From: Rhodospirillaceae bacterium MC!
Lineage (GTDB): Bacteria; Pseudomonadota; Alphaproteobacteria; MC1
Length of the DNA stretch: 64,000 nucleotides
Assembly: GCA_002632265.1 (NCBI GenBank)
Contig: NQOV01000018.1
Location: 51,043-115,042 of the forward strand
Reading direction: 5' to 3'
In this document: one piece after another, positions 8,887 through 17,840 of the stretch
Numbering within the stretch: the first letter of the stretch is position 1
Layout: every line of letters begins with the position of its first letter
The notes under the pieces: generated by a model
What the model was told of the DNA's origin: nothing
What the model saw: only the letters and a program-made list of their open reading frames with translations
Databases searched by the model: none
Program-made: the position numbers and the translations under genes

Positions 8887-9002
8887 AAATTGGTTCCTTA
8901 AAATTCTAAATTATTTTAGTATTGATAAATTATATCTTATATCTTTTTGAGTTGTTTAAATGTATTATATAGCTTGCACAAGCATACGCACATATGATAC
9001 AT

Positions 9003-9866
9003 CTAAGCAAAGTTAGGTAAAGTTTGCAACATCTCATCCACTTCGGCAAAGGTAGGACGATTCAGAGCCGATAGCGTCTGACGTGCGAACTCAACCGAAA
9101 TTTGCGGAGCGTTTCCGTGCATGTGGGCAATCAACCCCGCTTTGATCGCTGCGAAATAGTGAGCGTCTTCAGCTTGAGCCTGACCGATAGCACTGGAAAT
9201 GGGAGCGAAAATACCATAAGCGAAGAAAATCCCCATCATAGTACCAACCAACGCAGCACCCACCATTTCACCCAGTACTTCAGGCGGTTCGGTTAAGTAA
9301 CCCATGGTATGCACAATACCAAGCACGGCGGCCACAATACCAAACGCTGGCAGACCATCCGCCATCCCTTGATAAGCCGCAGGGATTAAATGAACTTCAT
9401 TGTGATGATTTTCTATCACTTCATCTATATTATCGCCCACTTCCATGGCGTTTGTGATACCTAAAGTTAACATACGTAAGTAATCGCACATGAAATCCAC
9501 ATTGTGATGATCTCCCACCACTGTAGGGAAGTTACTAAAGATAGTACTTTCTTGTGGATTCTCCACATGGGATTCCAAAGCCAGATCACCCTTAGTACGT
9601 GCTATTCTAAATAGAGCATATAAACAGCCTAGTAACTCATTATAGTGATTCTTACCATAAGAAGGACCACCAAGAACGGATTTAAAACCGCCGATCATCC
9701 CTTTAATAACAGTACCAGGGTTACCAACGATCATACTACCTACCGCAGCACCAAGAAGAATAAGAATCTCATACGGTTGGAAAACTGGACCCATAAGTCC
9801 ACCCTCTGCCATATAACCACCAAACACACAACCAAAAAGAACGACCATACCTATAATAAAACGCAT
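9003..9866 (-). CDS. motA: Flagellar motor stator protein MotA
   Basis: MotA surrounds MotB in the inner membrane, and ion flow through the complex drives the flagellar rotor. The 287-aa protein shows the expected four-helix layout: two N-terminal membrane segments (about 1-20 and 32-50), a large cytoplasmic loop and two C-terminal segments (about 165-190 and 200-225). PAFGIVAAVLGIVHTMG matches the conserved third helix. A ribosome site AGAGGT lies about 9 bases upstream of the start. No other flagellar structural genes are in this window. Confidence 0.95.
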   Translation of the reverse strand: MRFIIGMVVLFGCVFGGYMAEGGLMGPVFQPYEILILLGAAVGSMIVGNPGTVIKGMIGGFKSVLGGPSYGKNHYNELLGCLYALFRIARTKGDLALESHVENPQESTIFSNFPTVVGDHHNVDFMCDYLRMLTLGITNAMEVGDNIDEVIENHHNEVHLIPAAYQGMADGLPAFGIVAAVLGIVHTMGYLTEPPEVLGEMVGAALVGTMMGIFFAYGIFAPISSAIGQAQAEDAHYFAAIKAGLIAHMHGNAPQISVEFARQTLSALNRPTFAEVDEMLQTLPNFA

Positions 9867-10217
9867 TATTTAATTACCTCTATATTTAACTTTTTATATT
9901 GAATTCAACTATTGTCGCAATTATAACATAAACAAACGAAAAAAAACAAGTTATAAAATTCTTTCTTTGGTAATATCTTATTTACATTCGATAAATTTTA
10001 AATTAATTCATATGCTTGAGCTATAAAAATACAATAAATCATATGAGTAATATTAGAAAATAAGATTATAGATTCGTTTTACTAGTGAATTTATTTTGGA
10101 TTTTCTTTGTTTTTACTGTTAATTTTTTCCTGTTATTTTTTAACTACGAATCATCACTTTTTAATACTATATTGCAAGAAAAATACAAGAGAAGTACAAG
10201 GGAAAATGAAAAAACAC
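9867..10217. other. AT-rich divergent intergenic region between motA and cheW
   Basis: This stretch separates the divergent motA and cheW genes. Apart from the cheW promoter at its right edge and the motA ribosome site at its left edge, I see no gene, convincing hairpin or repeat. No clear flagellar sigma28 or sigma54 promoter was recognised for motA. Confidence 0.4.
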
Positions 10218-10246
10218 TTGACAAAATTATTTTTCATTAGTATAAT
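10218..10246 (+). promoter_or_regulatory. Consensus sigma70 promoter of cheW
   Basis: A perfect -35 TTGACA (10218-10223) and a perfect -10 TATAAT (10241-10246) are separated by exactly 17 bases. The predicted start near 10253 leaves a leader of about 105 bases before the cheW ATG. This suggests constitutive housekeeping-sigma expression rather than a flagellar sigma factor. Confidence 0.8.
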
Positions 10247-10358
10247 ATTTATATTCATGTAACATTGACTAAGTATATACATCTGTACAAGTAATAATAC
10301 TTCATATGATATATGATACTTAAAAATGTTATAAATTTTCACAGGAGCAATAAACAAT

Positions 10359-10871
10359 ATGAGTGATCTAATCAAAGCAAGAGAAACCGAACATTCTTTA
10401 GTTGATACTTCAACACAAGAAGAATTTGTTACTTTTAGAGTTGAAAACCAATTATTTGGTATTCCCATTTTACAAGTACAGGATATTCTATCGCCAGAAC
10501 AAATCGATCCCATTCCGTTAGCTCCTAAGAAAATTGCCGGTTCAATTAATCTACGTGGGCGTATTGTTACAGTGCTTGATATTCGCACCGTCTTAAATTT
10601 AACGCAAGTTAAAAAGAATCCTGAAGAAGTTGTTCCCGTATCTAAACCTATGGGCGTTACAGTTGATTTTGAAGATGATCAATACACATTATTAGTAGAT
10701 GAAATTGGTGAGGTACTTAAAATTGATAGTTCTAAAATAGATAAAAGTACTAATACAATTAGTCCCGAATGGCGTGATAATGCTGATGGTATCTACAGAT
10801 TAAACAATGAACTTATGGTTATTTTAGCTATTTCCAAAGTGATTGGCTTACCTGCAGAAACTAGTCTTTAA
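10359..10871 (+). CDS. cheW: Chemotaxis adaptor protein CheW
   Basis: CheW couples chemoreceptors to the histidine kinase CheA. The 170-aa protein is a complete CheW domain: FVTFRVENQLFGIPILQVQDIL (about residues 23-44, shown only in part by FGIPILQV), the IAGSINLRGRIVTVLDIR segment (near 60-77) and a C-terminal YRLNNELMVILAISKVI strand. The start is fixed by AGGAG at 10343-10347, 11 bases before the ATG. A consensus promoter lies upstream and a small secreted-protein gene follows. CheA is not in the window; its likely receptor partner is the MCP at 49579-51270. Confidence 0.93.
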   Translation: MSDLIKARETEHSLVDTSTQEEFVTFRVENQLFGIPILQVQDILSPEQIDPIPLAPKKIAGSINLRGRIVTVLDIRTVLNLTQVKKNPEEVVPVSKPMGVTVDFEDDQYTLLVDEIGEVLKIDSSKIDKSTNTISPEWRDNADGIYRLNNELMVILAISKVIGLPAETSL

Positions 10872-10913
10872 AATTGTCCAAGATAATTTAATGAAATTAT
10901 AAAGGTTTTTACA

Positions 10914-11297
10914 ATGAAAAAAATACTATATATTGCACTATTTGCATTCTTTCCTTTAGTATTTACAGCAAATGTTGCATACAGCAATCCGTATGCGGTT
11001 TGCAGACATGCGAGAAATCCTAAAAGATGTTATTATAACATCAAACATCATCTTGAATACCGTGATCGTAGAGACGAACATAGAGCTGTTAAAAGAATCA
11101 TCCGTCGTGAAGACAGACGAATCGATAACAGAGAGGAACGAAGAATCCAACGTAGAGCCGATGAAATTCATAGAAGAAACAAAAGAGAAAGAAGAGAAGA
11201 AGCAGGCACAGCAAAAACTGTAAAAATCATCAATGGCGTAAGATACGTACAATATTACGACCGCTACGGAAAACTACGCACTAGAATCGAAAAATAA
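10914..11297 (+). CDS. Secreted, very Arg-rich basic small protein of unknown function
   Basis: A signal peptide with a KK start and a hydrophobic core ends near residue 24 (AYS-NP). The mature part has two Cys (about 31 and 39) that could form a disulfide. It then has a highly charged Arg/Glu-rich helical segment (about 47-97) and a C-terminal block with KIINGVRYVQYYDRYGK. I do not recognise the family. It lies 42 bp after cheW on the same strand and ahead of a terminator, so the two may be co-transcribed. The Arg-rich part could bind nucleic acid, LPS or peptidoglycan, but nothing shows this directly. Confidence 0.6.
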   Translation: MKKILYIALFAFFPLVFTANVAYSNPYAVCRHARNPKRCYYNIKHHLEYRDRRDEHRAVKRIIRREDRRIDNREERRIQRRADEIHRRNKRERREEAGTAKTVKIINGVRYVQYYDRYGKLRTRIEK

Positions 11298-11342
11298 TTG
11301 GTTATAGATTCGGCTTAACTCCATTTATCCTTTTATTATAAT

Positions 11343-11383
11343 AAAGATCTACTATTTTTAAAATAGCAGATCTTTATTTTTTT
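11343..11383 (+). terminator. Rho-independent terminator of the cheW transcript
   Basis: A 16-bp stem (AAAGATCT... with ...AGATCTTT) contains one G-U-type mismatch, has almost no loop, and is followed by a run of T (11376-11383). It lies about 45 bases after the stop codon of the Arg-rich protein gene and would end a cheW operon. Confidence 0.8.
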
Positions 11384-11731
11384 AAGATGAAGATGAAGAT
11401 GAAGACAAAAACAAAGGCGAGTAAACAATCCATATATGTTGCCCTGCTTATTCTAGTAAATTAATTTATTCTAACATATTCAGCTTTAGGCCTTTAAATG
11501 TCAAAAATATGAATGATGTTGTTATTCCAAGTTATAATGCTACAAAAAAATATTTATTGTAATTTATCTCAAAATAGATTCATATCGTACGAAATATAAT
11601 AATAAAGTTTGCATGGTATCTTGATGAAGTTGAATACATATAGCTTGGGGTAATAATTTTGTTATTCCATATTATAAAAGAACATCACAAATAAAAAGGG
11701 TTATTTTATATTCTGTTTGTTATTATATTTT

Positions 11732-11880
11732 CTGGCCTAAAAGAAGTATACAATAAGTATATATAATACTACTCTAAATATTATTTAATAAAATTACTGT
11801 TGTTGCATATATCACTAATAGGTTATAATATATTTAAAGTAGTAATACATATATTACATTAGATTTACTTTAGGCCTGCA
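11732..11880. repeat. ~150-bp non-coding element with GGCC inverted ends, copy A
   Basis: The left end CTGGCCTAAA and right end TTTAGGCCTGCA are inverted relative to each other. The interior aligns by eye along its length with copy B at 23469-23620. Shared blocks include AAGTATAC, ATAAGTATATATAA and a TTTACTTTAGGCC-type right end. There is no open reading frame. Size, terminal inverted repeats and dispersal fit a miniature inverted-repeat element or a structured RNA repeat. Confidence 0.6.
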
Positions 11881-11950
11881 AGTACAAGCAATAGAGATGA
11901 TATATAATTTGCATTGATATTTATTGGAAAAGATATAATGTGGAATGACA

Positions 11951-12010
11951 ATATAAAATATAAAATATAAAATATAAAATATAAAATATAAAATATAAAA
12001 TATAAAATAT
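11951..12010. repeat. Heptanucleotide tandem array (ATAAAAT)n
   Basis: About eight consecutive copies of the 7-bp unit ATAAAAT occupy this stretch almost without variation. Such arrays change length by slipped-strand pairing. It lies downstream of the convergent yqgE/algH gene, not in an obvious promoter, so an effect on expression is not evident. Confidence 0.85.
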
Positions 12011-12042
12011 GCAATATAAAGTAACAATAAAACATCGCTATG

Positions 12043-12072
12043 TTCGGACTGTCGGTCCAGAGTCTGTCCGAA
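12043..12072 (-). terminator. Hairpin downstream of yqgE/algH, possible terminator
   Basis: TTCGGAC (12043-12049) and GTCCGAA (12066-12072) form a 7-bp GC-containing stem, striking in this AT-rich surrounding. On the minus strand it comes about 20 bases after the yqgE stop codon, but only a weak T-rich stretch follows. It is a terminator or an mRNA-stabilising hairpin. Confidence 0.4.
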
Positions 12073-12092
12073 TGGAGCGGGTAAAAGTTAGC

Positions 12093-12944
12093 TTAGGCGA
12101 AACCTGATGAGTGAGAGAGAGATTCTTCGGTAATGCCTAGGGATTCTAGGGCTTTGTTGTAGATGTCATCAACTGGGGTATTAAATAAGAGATCTGCTCC
12201 GCCGTCGCATACTATCCATGAGTTAGCTAGGATCTCATTATCAAGTTGTTCTTTGCCCCAGCCAGAGCAACCGATGTACATGGCGTAATGTTTGGGGTGG
12301 TCGTCGCCTGCTATGGAGTTTACAATCTCATTTGTGGCAGTTAGGCAAATGCCATTGCCGAAATCGACGGTGGTTTTTTGTTGATATTCATCAGAATGTA
12401 GAATGAATCCCCTACTTTCTTCGACAGGGCCGCCGATATATAGCATAATTTCACGTTCGCTGTAGCCTGTTTCCTTATCAACAAGATCAGATACCGCAGT
12501 TAAGGCGAATTCCTTATTAATAATAAAGCCTAAAACTCCGCCATAGCTGTGAGTAGTTATAAAAACAACACTTCTTTGAAAGATCCCTTCTCGTAGCTCT
12601 GGAGTGGCGATTAGGAATTTGCCTTTTAAGGAATAGGGAGCGTCCACATCCCTACGTAGTTCTTGTTTTTTGCGTTCCACATATGCACGCAATTCTTCTT
12701 GAGTGAAGTTCATGATGTTTTCCAAAGTTTGCTCATCTTCATTCACTTCGACCACTGCTCCGCTTGTGCCGTCGGATAGAACTTCACGAATCTCGGCTTT
12801 TACTTTCATCTTAGGATTAAGTGGTTGCTTTTTATTTTCTTCGATAGCTTTATCTATGGCCGGAGTTTTTAGATTAGATTGAGATTCTTTATTTTCATCA
12901 TTGCTATTGTCATTATTATTGTCATCATCATATGTATCAGTCAT
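12093..12944 (-). CDS. YqgE/AlgH family (UPF0301) protein with acidic N-terminal extension
   Basis: Residues from about 102 to 270 form the YqgE/AlgH domain: GKFLIATPELREG, FITTHSYGGVLGFIINK and IGGPVEESRGFILH are typical, and the C-terminal GCSGWGKEQLDNEI completes it. The family is widespread but its biochemical role is not settled. The usual length is near 185 aa. Here a ~100-residue highly charged extension rich in Asp, Asn and Lys precedes the domain. The extension matches a pattern of low-complexity tails seen in other proteins of this window. It lies 33 bp downstream of aroC on the same strand. Confidence 0.9.
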   Translation of the reverse strand: MTDTYDDDNNNDNSNDENKESQSNLKTPAIDKAIEENKKQPLNPKMKVKAEIREVLSDGTSGAVVEVNEDEQTLENIMNFTQEELRAYVERKKQELRRDVDAPYSLKGKFLIATPELREGIFQRSVVFITTHSYGGVLGFIINKEFALTAVSDLVDKETGYSEREIMLYIGGPVEESRGFILHSDEYQQKTTVDFGNGICLTATNEIVNSIAGDDHPKHYAMYIGCSGWGKEQLDNEILANSWIVCDGGADLLFNTPVDDIYNKALESLGITEESLSHSSGFA

Positions 12945-12977
12945 GAAAAATTCCTTTATACTTTTATTCTTGTTGGC

Positions 12978-14048
12978 TTACTTATTGTATGCTTTAAATC
13001 TTAACAAATGATCGGCGAGAACTATGGCCACCATGGCCTCGGCCACAGGAACACCTCGAATGGCCACGCACGGATCATGGCGGCCTTTTGTTGCCATATT
13101 TACTTCGCTCTTATCATGGGTTAAGCTTTTTTGTTCTTGGAGAATGGACGGCGTAGGCTTTAGAGCGATACGCACGATAATATCTTGACCAGTGGAGATC
13201 CCACCAATTATCCCGCCTGCATGGTTGGATAAAAAACTAGGTTCGCCATGGGAATCTAGTACCATTTGATCGTTATTCTCGTATCCTGTTAGATCAGCAC
13301 TGGCCATACCTTCGCCGATCTCAACGGCTTTCACTGCGTTAATGGACATTAAGGCCTTAGCGAGATCTGCGTCAAGCTTATCATATACAGGCTCACCCAA
13401 ACCGCAAGGAATTCCCTTAACGATCACTTCAACAATACCGCCGATACTGTTACCATTTTTTCTAGTTTCCACTAATTTATCTTCAAACTTTTGAACACTG
13501 GTAGGATCGCCACAGAAGAAAGGATTATCGTTAATGGTATTTTGATCAAAATTATCTCGATTGATGTGAATTCCGCCCATTTTCACAAGAGAACCAACTA
13601 TAGCAAAATCCTTACCCAATTCGTGGGATAACATCCTATGTGCCACCGCACCAACAGCTACTCGCATGGCGGTTTCACGAGCAGAACTGCGACCGCCACC
13701 ACGATAATCACGCATGCCATATTTTGTCTGATAGACGTAATCCGCATGGCCGGGGCGATAAGTGTGAGCTATTTCGCCGTAATCTCTACTCTTTTGATCT
13801 TCATTTTCAATTAGAATACCGATTGGCGTGCCTGTGGTTTTACCGTCAAAAACGCCTGATAAAATCTTAGCCTGATCCTTTTCATTGCGTTGGGTTGTGA
13901 ATTTGGAACTCCCTGGGCGTCGTCTATCTAAAAACACTTGCAAATCACTTTCCGATAGTGCCATTAACGGTGGCACACCTTCGATAATACAGCCAATGGC
14001 AGGGCCATGGCTTTCGCCAAAAGAGTTGAATCTGAAAAGTTTAAACAT
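12978..14048 (-). CDS. aroC: Chorismate synthase
   Basis: AroC converts 5-enolpyruvylshikimate-3-phosphate to chorismate in the cytoplasm using reduced FMN. The 356-aa sequence has the family signatures GESHGPAIGCIIEGVP near residue 11, RPGHADY (about 99-105), the YRGGGRSSARETA block (about 119-131) and a C-terminal RHDPC segment. All are intact. Chorismate made here can feed the pabABC genes at 38-41 kb. It follows fabI by 40 bp on the same strand. Confidence 0.97.
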   Translation of the reverse strand: MFKLFRFNSFGESHGPAIGCIIEGVPPLMALSESDLQVFLDRRRPGSSKFTTQRNEKDQAKILSGVFDGKTTGTPIGILIENEDQKSRDYGEIAHTYRPGHADYVYQTKYGMRDYRGGGRSSARETAMRVAVGAVAHRMLSHELGKDFAIVGSLVKMGGIHINRDNFDQNTINDNPFFCGDPTSVQKFEDKLVETRKNGNSIGGIVEVIVKGIPCGLGEPVYDKLDADLAKALMSINAVKAVEIGEGMASADLTGYENNDQMVLDSHGEPSFLSNHAGGIIGGISTGQDIIVRIALKPTPSILQEQKSLTHDKSEVNMATKGRHDPCVAIRGVPVAEAMVAIVLADHLLRFKAYNK

Positions 14049-14088
14049 AGTACATTCCTTATAATTTTAACACATCCTACTAGAATAT

Positions 14089-14901
14089 TTATTCTTGTTT
14101 GAGATTTTTTTGTACTTCAATGGACGGCATACCTTGAACGTTGTATCCTGCGTCAACATAATGTAACGAGCCTGTTACCCCTGAAGATAAATCAGATAAC
14201 AAATATAAAGCAGATTTTCCCACTTCTTCGGTTGTTACTGTTCGCTTTAATAGGGATGTTTTTTCGTTCCAATTTAACATATAAGAGAAATCACCAATCC
14301 CAGACGCTGCTAGGGTTTTGATTGTACCTGCGGAAATGGCATTCACACGGATACCACGTGAACCGAAGTCATCAGCTAGATAACGCACGCTTGCCTCAAG
14401 TGCGGCCTTGGCAACACCCATCATATTATAGTTAGGCAAGGTTTTTTCTGCTCCGTAATAACTAAGAGTAAGCAAGCTTGCTCCCTGATTTAAGATATCA
14501 GAACAATAACGAGCCATAGCTGTAAAGGAATACACAGAAATATCCATAGACGAGGCGAAATCCTTGCGAGTTACTTCATAGTAATTCCCTTGTAAGCTTT
14601 CTTTTGGAGCGTATGCCATTGAATGTACTAGAAAATCTATTGAGCCGAATTCTTTTTTGACTGTGGCGAAAGCCTGTTGAATGCTTTCATCGTCAGATCC
14701 GTCCATGGGGATTAGAAGTGTTGAGCCTATTTTTTCCGCTAGAGGTTTGATTCTCTTATCTAAAGATTTTTCAAAGGTCGGATTATAAGCAACAGCAATT
14801 TCTGCCCCGTGTTTTGCAAGCTCTGTAGCAATGCCGAAAGCAATTGAACGACTGTTTGCGATACCCGTTATCACACCTTTTTTACCATCCATTAAATTCA
14901 T
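14089..14901 (-). CDS. fabI: Enoyl-[acyl-carrier-protein] reductase (NADH), FabI type
   Basis: FabI performs the last reduction of each fatty acid elongation cycle. The 270-aa short-chain dehydrogenase-like protein has the FabI-specific nucleotide motif GIANSRSIAFGIA (about 13-25) and the catalytic Tyr-x6-Lys in YNMMGVAK. The LSYYGAEKTLPN segment ahead of it is typical of FabI. The start is supported by AAAGGAAAG seven bases upstream. It probably leads a unit with aroC and yqgE. The carrier protein and FabF are encoded at 44-46 kb. Confidence 0.96.
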   Translation of the reverse strand: MNLMDGKKGVITGIANSRSIAFGIATELAKHGAEIAVAYNPTFEKSLDKRIKPLAEKIGSTLLIPMDGSDDESIQQAFATVKKEFGSIDFLVHSMAYAPKESLQGNYYEVTRKDFASSMDISVYSFTAMARYCSDILNQGASLLTLSYYGAEKTLPNYNMMGVAKAALEASVRYLADDFGSRGIRVNAISAGTIKTLAASGIGDFSYMLNWNEKTSLLKRTVTTEEVGKSALYLLSDLSSGVTGSLHYVDAGYNVQGMPSIEVQKNLKQE

Positions 14902-15040
14902 ATTACTTTCCTTTATTTCTAATGAGTTGTTTTTTATACCGTTATCCTATATATGGTTATCATACATATGGTTATCCTATATATAGTTATCATATAAGTG
15001 TATTGCTACAATTATATACAATCACAAATCAAATAGCAAC

Positions 15041-15079
15041 AAAAAAAAGATAAACTATCGTAAGTGATAATTTATCTTT
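15041..15079 (-). terminator. Terminator after the first tRNA-Ile/tRNA-Ala pair
   Basis: On the minus strand a 14-bp stem (15079-15066 with 15059-15046) with one G-U mismatch and a 6-base loop is followed by eight T. It begins 8 bases after the tRNA-Ala 3' end and ends the tRNA transcript. Confidence 0.85.
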
Positions 15080-15086
15080 TTATATA

Positions 15087-15162
15087 TGGTGGAGGTAAGC
15101 GGACTCGAACCGCTGACCACCTGCTTGCAAAGCAGGTGCTCTACCAGCTGAGCTATACCCCC
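15087..15162 (-). tRNA. tRNA-Ala (anticodon TGC), copy 1
   Basis: The 76-base minus-strand gene folds as a cloverleaf: GGGGGTA acceptor, D-loop with AGCTCAGCTGGTAGAGC, anticodon loop CTTTGCAAG with TGC, T-loop GGTTCGAGTCC and encoded CCA. It is identical to the copy at 23853-23928. It follows tRNA-Ile, the order found inside rRNA operon spacers, but no rRNA gene is adjacent. Confidence 0.97.
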
Positions 15163-15206
15163 TTAGCTGATCAAACAAATGATTTTATTTACTTAAAGTT
15201 AGTAAA

Positions 15207-15283
15207 TGGTGGGTCTAGGAAGACTTGAACTTCCGACCTTACGCTTATCAGGCGTACGCTCTAACCAACTGAGCTATAGACCC
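15207..15283 (-). tRNA. tRNA-Ile (anticodon GAT), copy 1
   Basis: The 77-base minus-strand gene has a GGGTCTA acceptor stem pairing with TAGACCC, anticodon loop CTGATAA with GAT, T-loop GTTCAAGTC and encoded CCA. It is identical to the copy at 23987-24063. It is the first gene of a two-tRNA unit with tRNA-Ala, separated by 44 bases. Confidence 0.97.
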
Positions 15284-15453
15284 ATATCTCTAAATCCATG
15301 TTTGATATAAAGAATATACTAGAATGTATTGCCTATGTCAATAATTATTTTACCTATTCCATATAGAATATTGATTCTATTAGATAAAATATAGCTATTA
15401 GCTAGCTTTTTTTGTGATTGGTTAGAATCTTTATTAATCTTTATTAATCTATG

Positions 15454-16557
15454 TTAATCCTCATCATCTCCGTTATCGTCGTTATCATCGTCATCATCAT
15501 CTTCGGGATTGATCTCGGCTTTTAGTTCTTGATAGGTACTGGCATTCATTTCATGTTCGAATTCTAAGGATTTAAGATAGCTGATGTTATTTAAAAGCGT
15601 TGTTGTTGGGATTTCTCTGATGTTTTCGCTAATAATAATCTTAATGTTCGAACCATGTGGACGATAAATGGACGTCATTAGATTAGATTCACAAACCACG
15701 GTTAAATTACAGCCCATTCCCCCTAAGAACATTGTAAGATTATTCACATTACCAATAATAAACTTCGCACGCTTGGCAACGTTTATTATCTGTTTATCGT
15801 TAATCACATCGAAATATATATCAGCCATGGGGCAGTAATCTAAGATGATATCTTGATACTCTTTTAATTGATCTTGATCATTAAAATTTCCTAAAAAGAT
15901 TGGTTGCAATCCTGTATCCATATAGATTTGCACAACAGATATGGCTAGTTTTTTGATTCCTATTCCACCTAAGGCACTCTTAGGCATAACTTGTCTGTTA
16001 AAGAATTCGCCTACATTGGGAAGAATGCAGAAATAATCTTCATTATCGGTAATGTGATACTTACTACTATCCCCATATAACCACGGAAAATCAACGAGAT
16101 TGTTTTTGCTTTGCTGTTGATAAATTCTATCGATCATCTTGATGTTAACGGAAAGTAATAAAGCGGAAATCTGATCATAAAAGGAAAGATAAGAGTTATC
16201 TTTATGTAATTCCAAATAATGATTACTATCATCTTTAAAATATTTTACCGATCTTAAGGCTCTTTTGATAATGGTGGAATATAAGGTGGGATAAATATCA
16301 ACTGTTATCTTATTTGCTTTGTTGGAAGTGAAATAACTGGCATGCTTTTTTATGAATTGGTATAACTTAACAGCCGTAAACCATGAGAATTTATTGGGAA
16401 TAATAAATATTTCTTTTATACATGGGTTATCCCTAAAGAAAAATTCTGTATCTTGATTGGCAATTAAAATTACTTTTTCTTTATTATGTTTTTCTAATGT
16501 TTCAAGTAAGTCAACAACTTGAAATAATAACATTGAATTAGCAGAAAAAACTATCAT
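15454..16557 (-). CDS. Divergent glycosyltransferase family 9-like protein with poly-Asp tail
   Basis: The 367-aa protein resembles ADP-heptose:LPS heptosyltransferases (GT9). The N-terminal half reads as a Rossmann-like sugar acceptor domain (VILIANQDTEFFF, IKEIFII), and residues near 275-300 (FIIGNVNNLTMFLGGMG) match the GT9 donor block usually written GNDSGPMHLAAALG, but with the Asp-Ser-Gly replaced. The C-terminus ends in a run rich in Asp (about 350-367) from a simple-sequence tract. It lies 50 bp after a GT4 gene, so LPS or surface glycan assembly is likely. Substrate is unknown. Confidence 0.55.
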   Translation of the reverse strand: MIVFSANSMLLFQVVDLLETLEKHNKEKVILIANQDTEFFFRDNPCIKEIFIIPNKFSWFTAVKLYQFIKKHASYFTSNKANKITVDIYPTLYSTIIKRALRSVKYFKDDSNHYLELHKDNSYLSFYDQISALLLSVNIKMIDRIYQQQSKNNLVDFPWLYGDSSKYHITDNEDYFCILPNVGEFFNRQVMPKSALGGIGIKKLAISVVQIYMDTGLQPIFLGNFNDQDQLKEYQDIILDYCPMADIYFDVINDKQIINVAKRAKFIIGNVNNLTMFLGGMGCNLTVVCESNLMTSIYRPHGSNIKIIISENIREIPTTTLLNNISYLKSLEFEHEMNASTYQELKAEINPEDDDDDDNDDNGDDED

Positions 16558-16607
16558 ATTATTTTACTTATTTTAATGTGCATATTACAATCTTTTTCCC
16601 ACTACTT

Positions 16608-17762
16608 TTATGATTTGTAGTTTACTTCAAAAACCGTCTCATAAATATCTAGAATAGTATCTGTCATGCGAGTTTTTGAATATTTAGGATTCACCCATTC
16701 TACCGCCTTATTGGCACGGGTCTCATATTCTTTATCTGTTAGATTTAAGGCCTCATGTAAAGCGATAGCCAAGGCGTCCGCATCATTGGGAGTAACTAGC
16801 CAGCCCGAATCAGGAGCTACGGTTTCCAGCGGGGCCCCGTGAGCGGTGGCAATGGTCGGCTTGCCCATGGCTTGAGCTTCAACAATCGTTAAGCCAAAGG
16901 CTTCTGGTCTTGTGGATGTGGCATTTACTACAATATTGGAAAGATAAAAGGCGGCTGGCATATCATTACAATCGCCAACAAGAGCAACTTTACCCATAAG
17001 ATTCTTTTTGATGATCAGATTCTTAATTTCTTCAGCATATTTTTCTTTTCCCTTATCACTACCAACAAAGATACAGAAATAATCATCATTGTCGATTTTA
17101 GATAGAGCCTCGATTAAAACCTTGTGTCCTTTCAGCTCGGTTAAACGCCCAGGGAGCATAATAATTTTTTTATCCATGGGCAGATTCCATTTTTGCGTTA
17201 GATTCACAATACGAGCACTACCAACCGCCGATTTATTAAAGATCTCAAGATCTACCCCACAGTTCACAACGATAATATTATCATCTCGCACCACATAGTT
17301 ATTTAAGATATGATCTTTAATGAATCCTGATACCGCTATAATGGGCGTTCCTTGAACCATAATAGAATTATATTTCTTTTTAAATGGACCACTCAAACCA
17401 TGAACACCATGAAAGGAAGTAATAAAAGGCACGCCAGTTATTTCCGAGGCCTTTTGTGCCACCCAAGCAGGAGCACGAGAATGGGCATGAATCAAGTCGA
17501 TATTATATTGACGAATCACATCCACCAATTTTTTAATGTTAGATTTCATCTTTAAAGGATTCTTACTATGAACAGGTAATTCTATATGGGTACTGCCGTG
17601 TTCTTTCAAACGATAGACCATTTGTCCACCATTGGAAACAATAAAAGATTCAAACTTATCCGAATGAGATAAGCCTTTCGCAATATCAGAGACCACACCT
17701 TCAACACCGCCCGAATTTAATGCTGGTAGCACTTGCAAGATCTTTATTTTTTGATTACTCAT
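16608..17762 (-). CDS. Glycosyltransferase family 4 (GT-B fold)
   Basis: The 384-aa protein begins with ILQVLPALNSGGVEGVV, the glycine-rich loop typical of GT4 enzymes. HAHSRAPAW and TSFHGVHG complete the acceptor domain, and the donor domain has LPGRLTELKGH (about 204-214) and RPEAFGLTIVEAQAMG with the E-x7-E motif. Such enzymes transfer sugars from nucleotide donors to LPS core or other glycans at the inner membrane face. It lies between trpS and the GT9-like gene on the same strand, so the two glycosyltransferases probably act in one pathway. Confidence 0.9.
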   Translation of the reverse strand: MSNQKIKILQVLPALNSGGVEGVVSDIAKGLSHSDKFESFIVSNGGQMVYRLKEHGSTHIELPVHSKNPLKMKSNIKKLVDVIRQYNIDLIHAHSRAPAWVAQKASEITGVPFITSFHGVHGLSGPFKKKYNSIMVQGTPIIAVSGFIKDHILNNYVVRDDNIIVVNCGVDLEIFNKSAVGSARIVNLTQKWNLPMDKKIIMLPGRLTELKGHKVLIEALSKIDNDDYFCIFVGSDKGKEKYAEEIKNLIIKKNLMGKVALVGDCNDMPAAFYLSNIVVNATSTRPEAFGLTIVEAQAMGKPTIATAHGAPLETVAPDSGWLVTPNDADALAIALHEALNLTDKEYETRANKAVEWVNPKYSKTRMTDTILDIYETVFEVNYKS

Positions 17763-17840
17763 TATTCATACCCTTTGTTATATTTTACTTTGATTCGTTA
17801 ATGTAATTTGCTAATGCAATTCGCTAATTGATTAGATTTT

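Larger units (their letters stand above)
11384..12042. other. Gene-free, repeat-rich AT interval
   Basis: No open frame here looks coding. The interval holds a short GATGAA repeat just after the terminator, a lone TTTAGGCC motif near 11483, a ~149-bp GGCC-ended element (11732-11880, listed separately), two similar stretches around GTTATTCCA (11520 and 11660), and a heptanucleotide array. It resembles the gap at 22986-23852 in composition and repeat content. Confidence 0.6.

Noticed and set aside
10154..10588. 144-codon minus-strand frame overlapping the cheW start
   Set aside because: It overlaps the well-supported cheW gene and promoter and shows no protein-family features.
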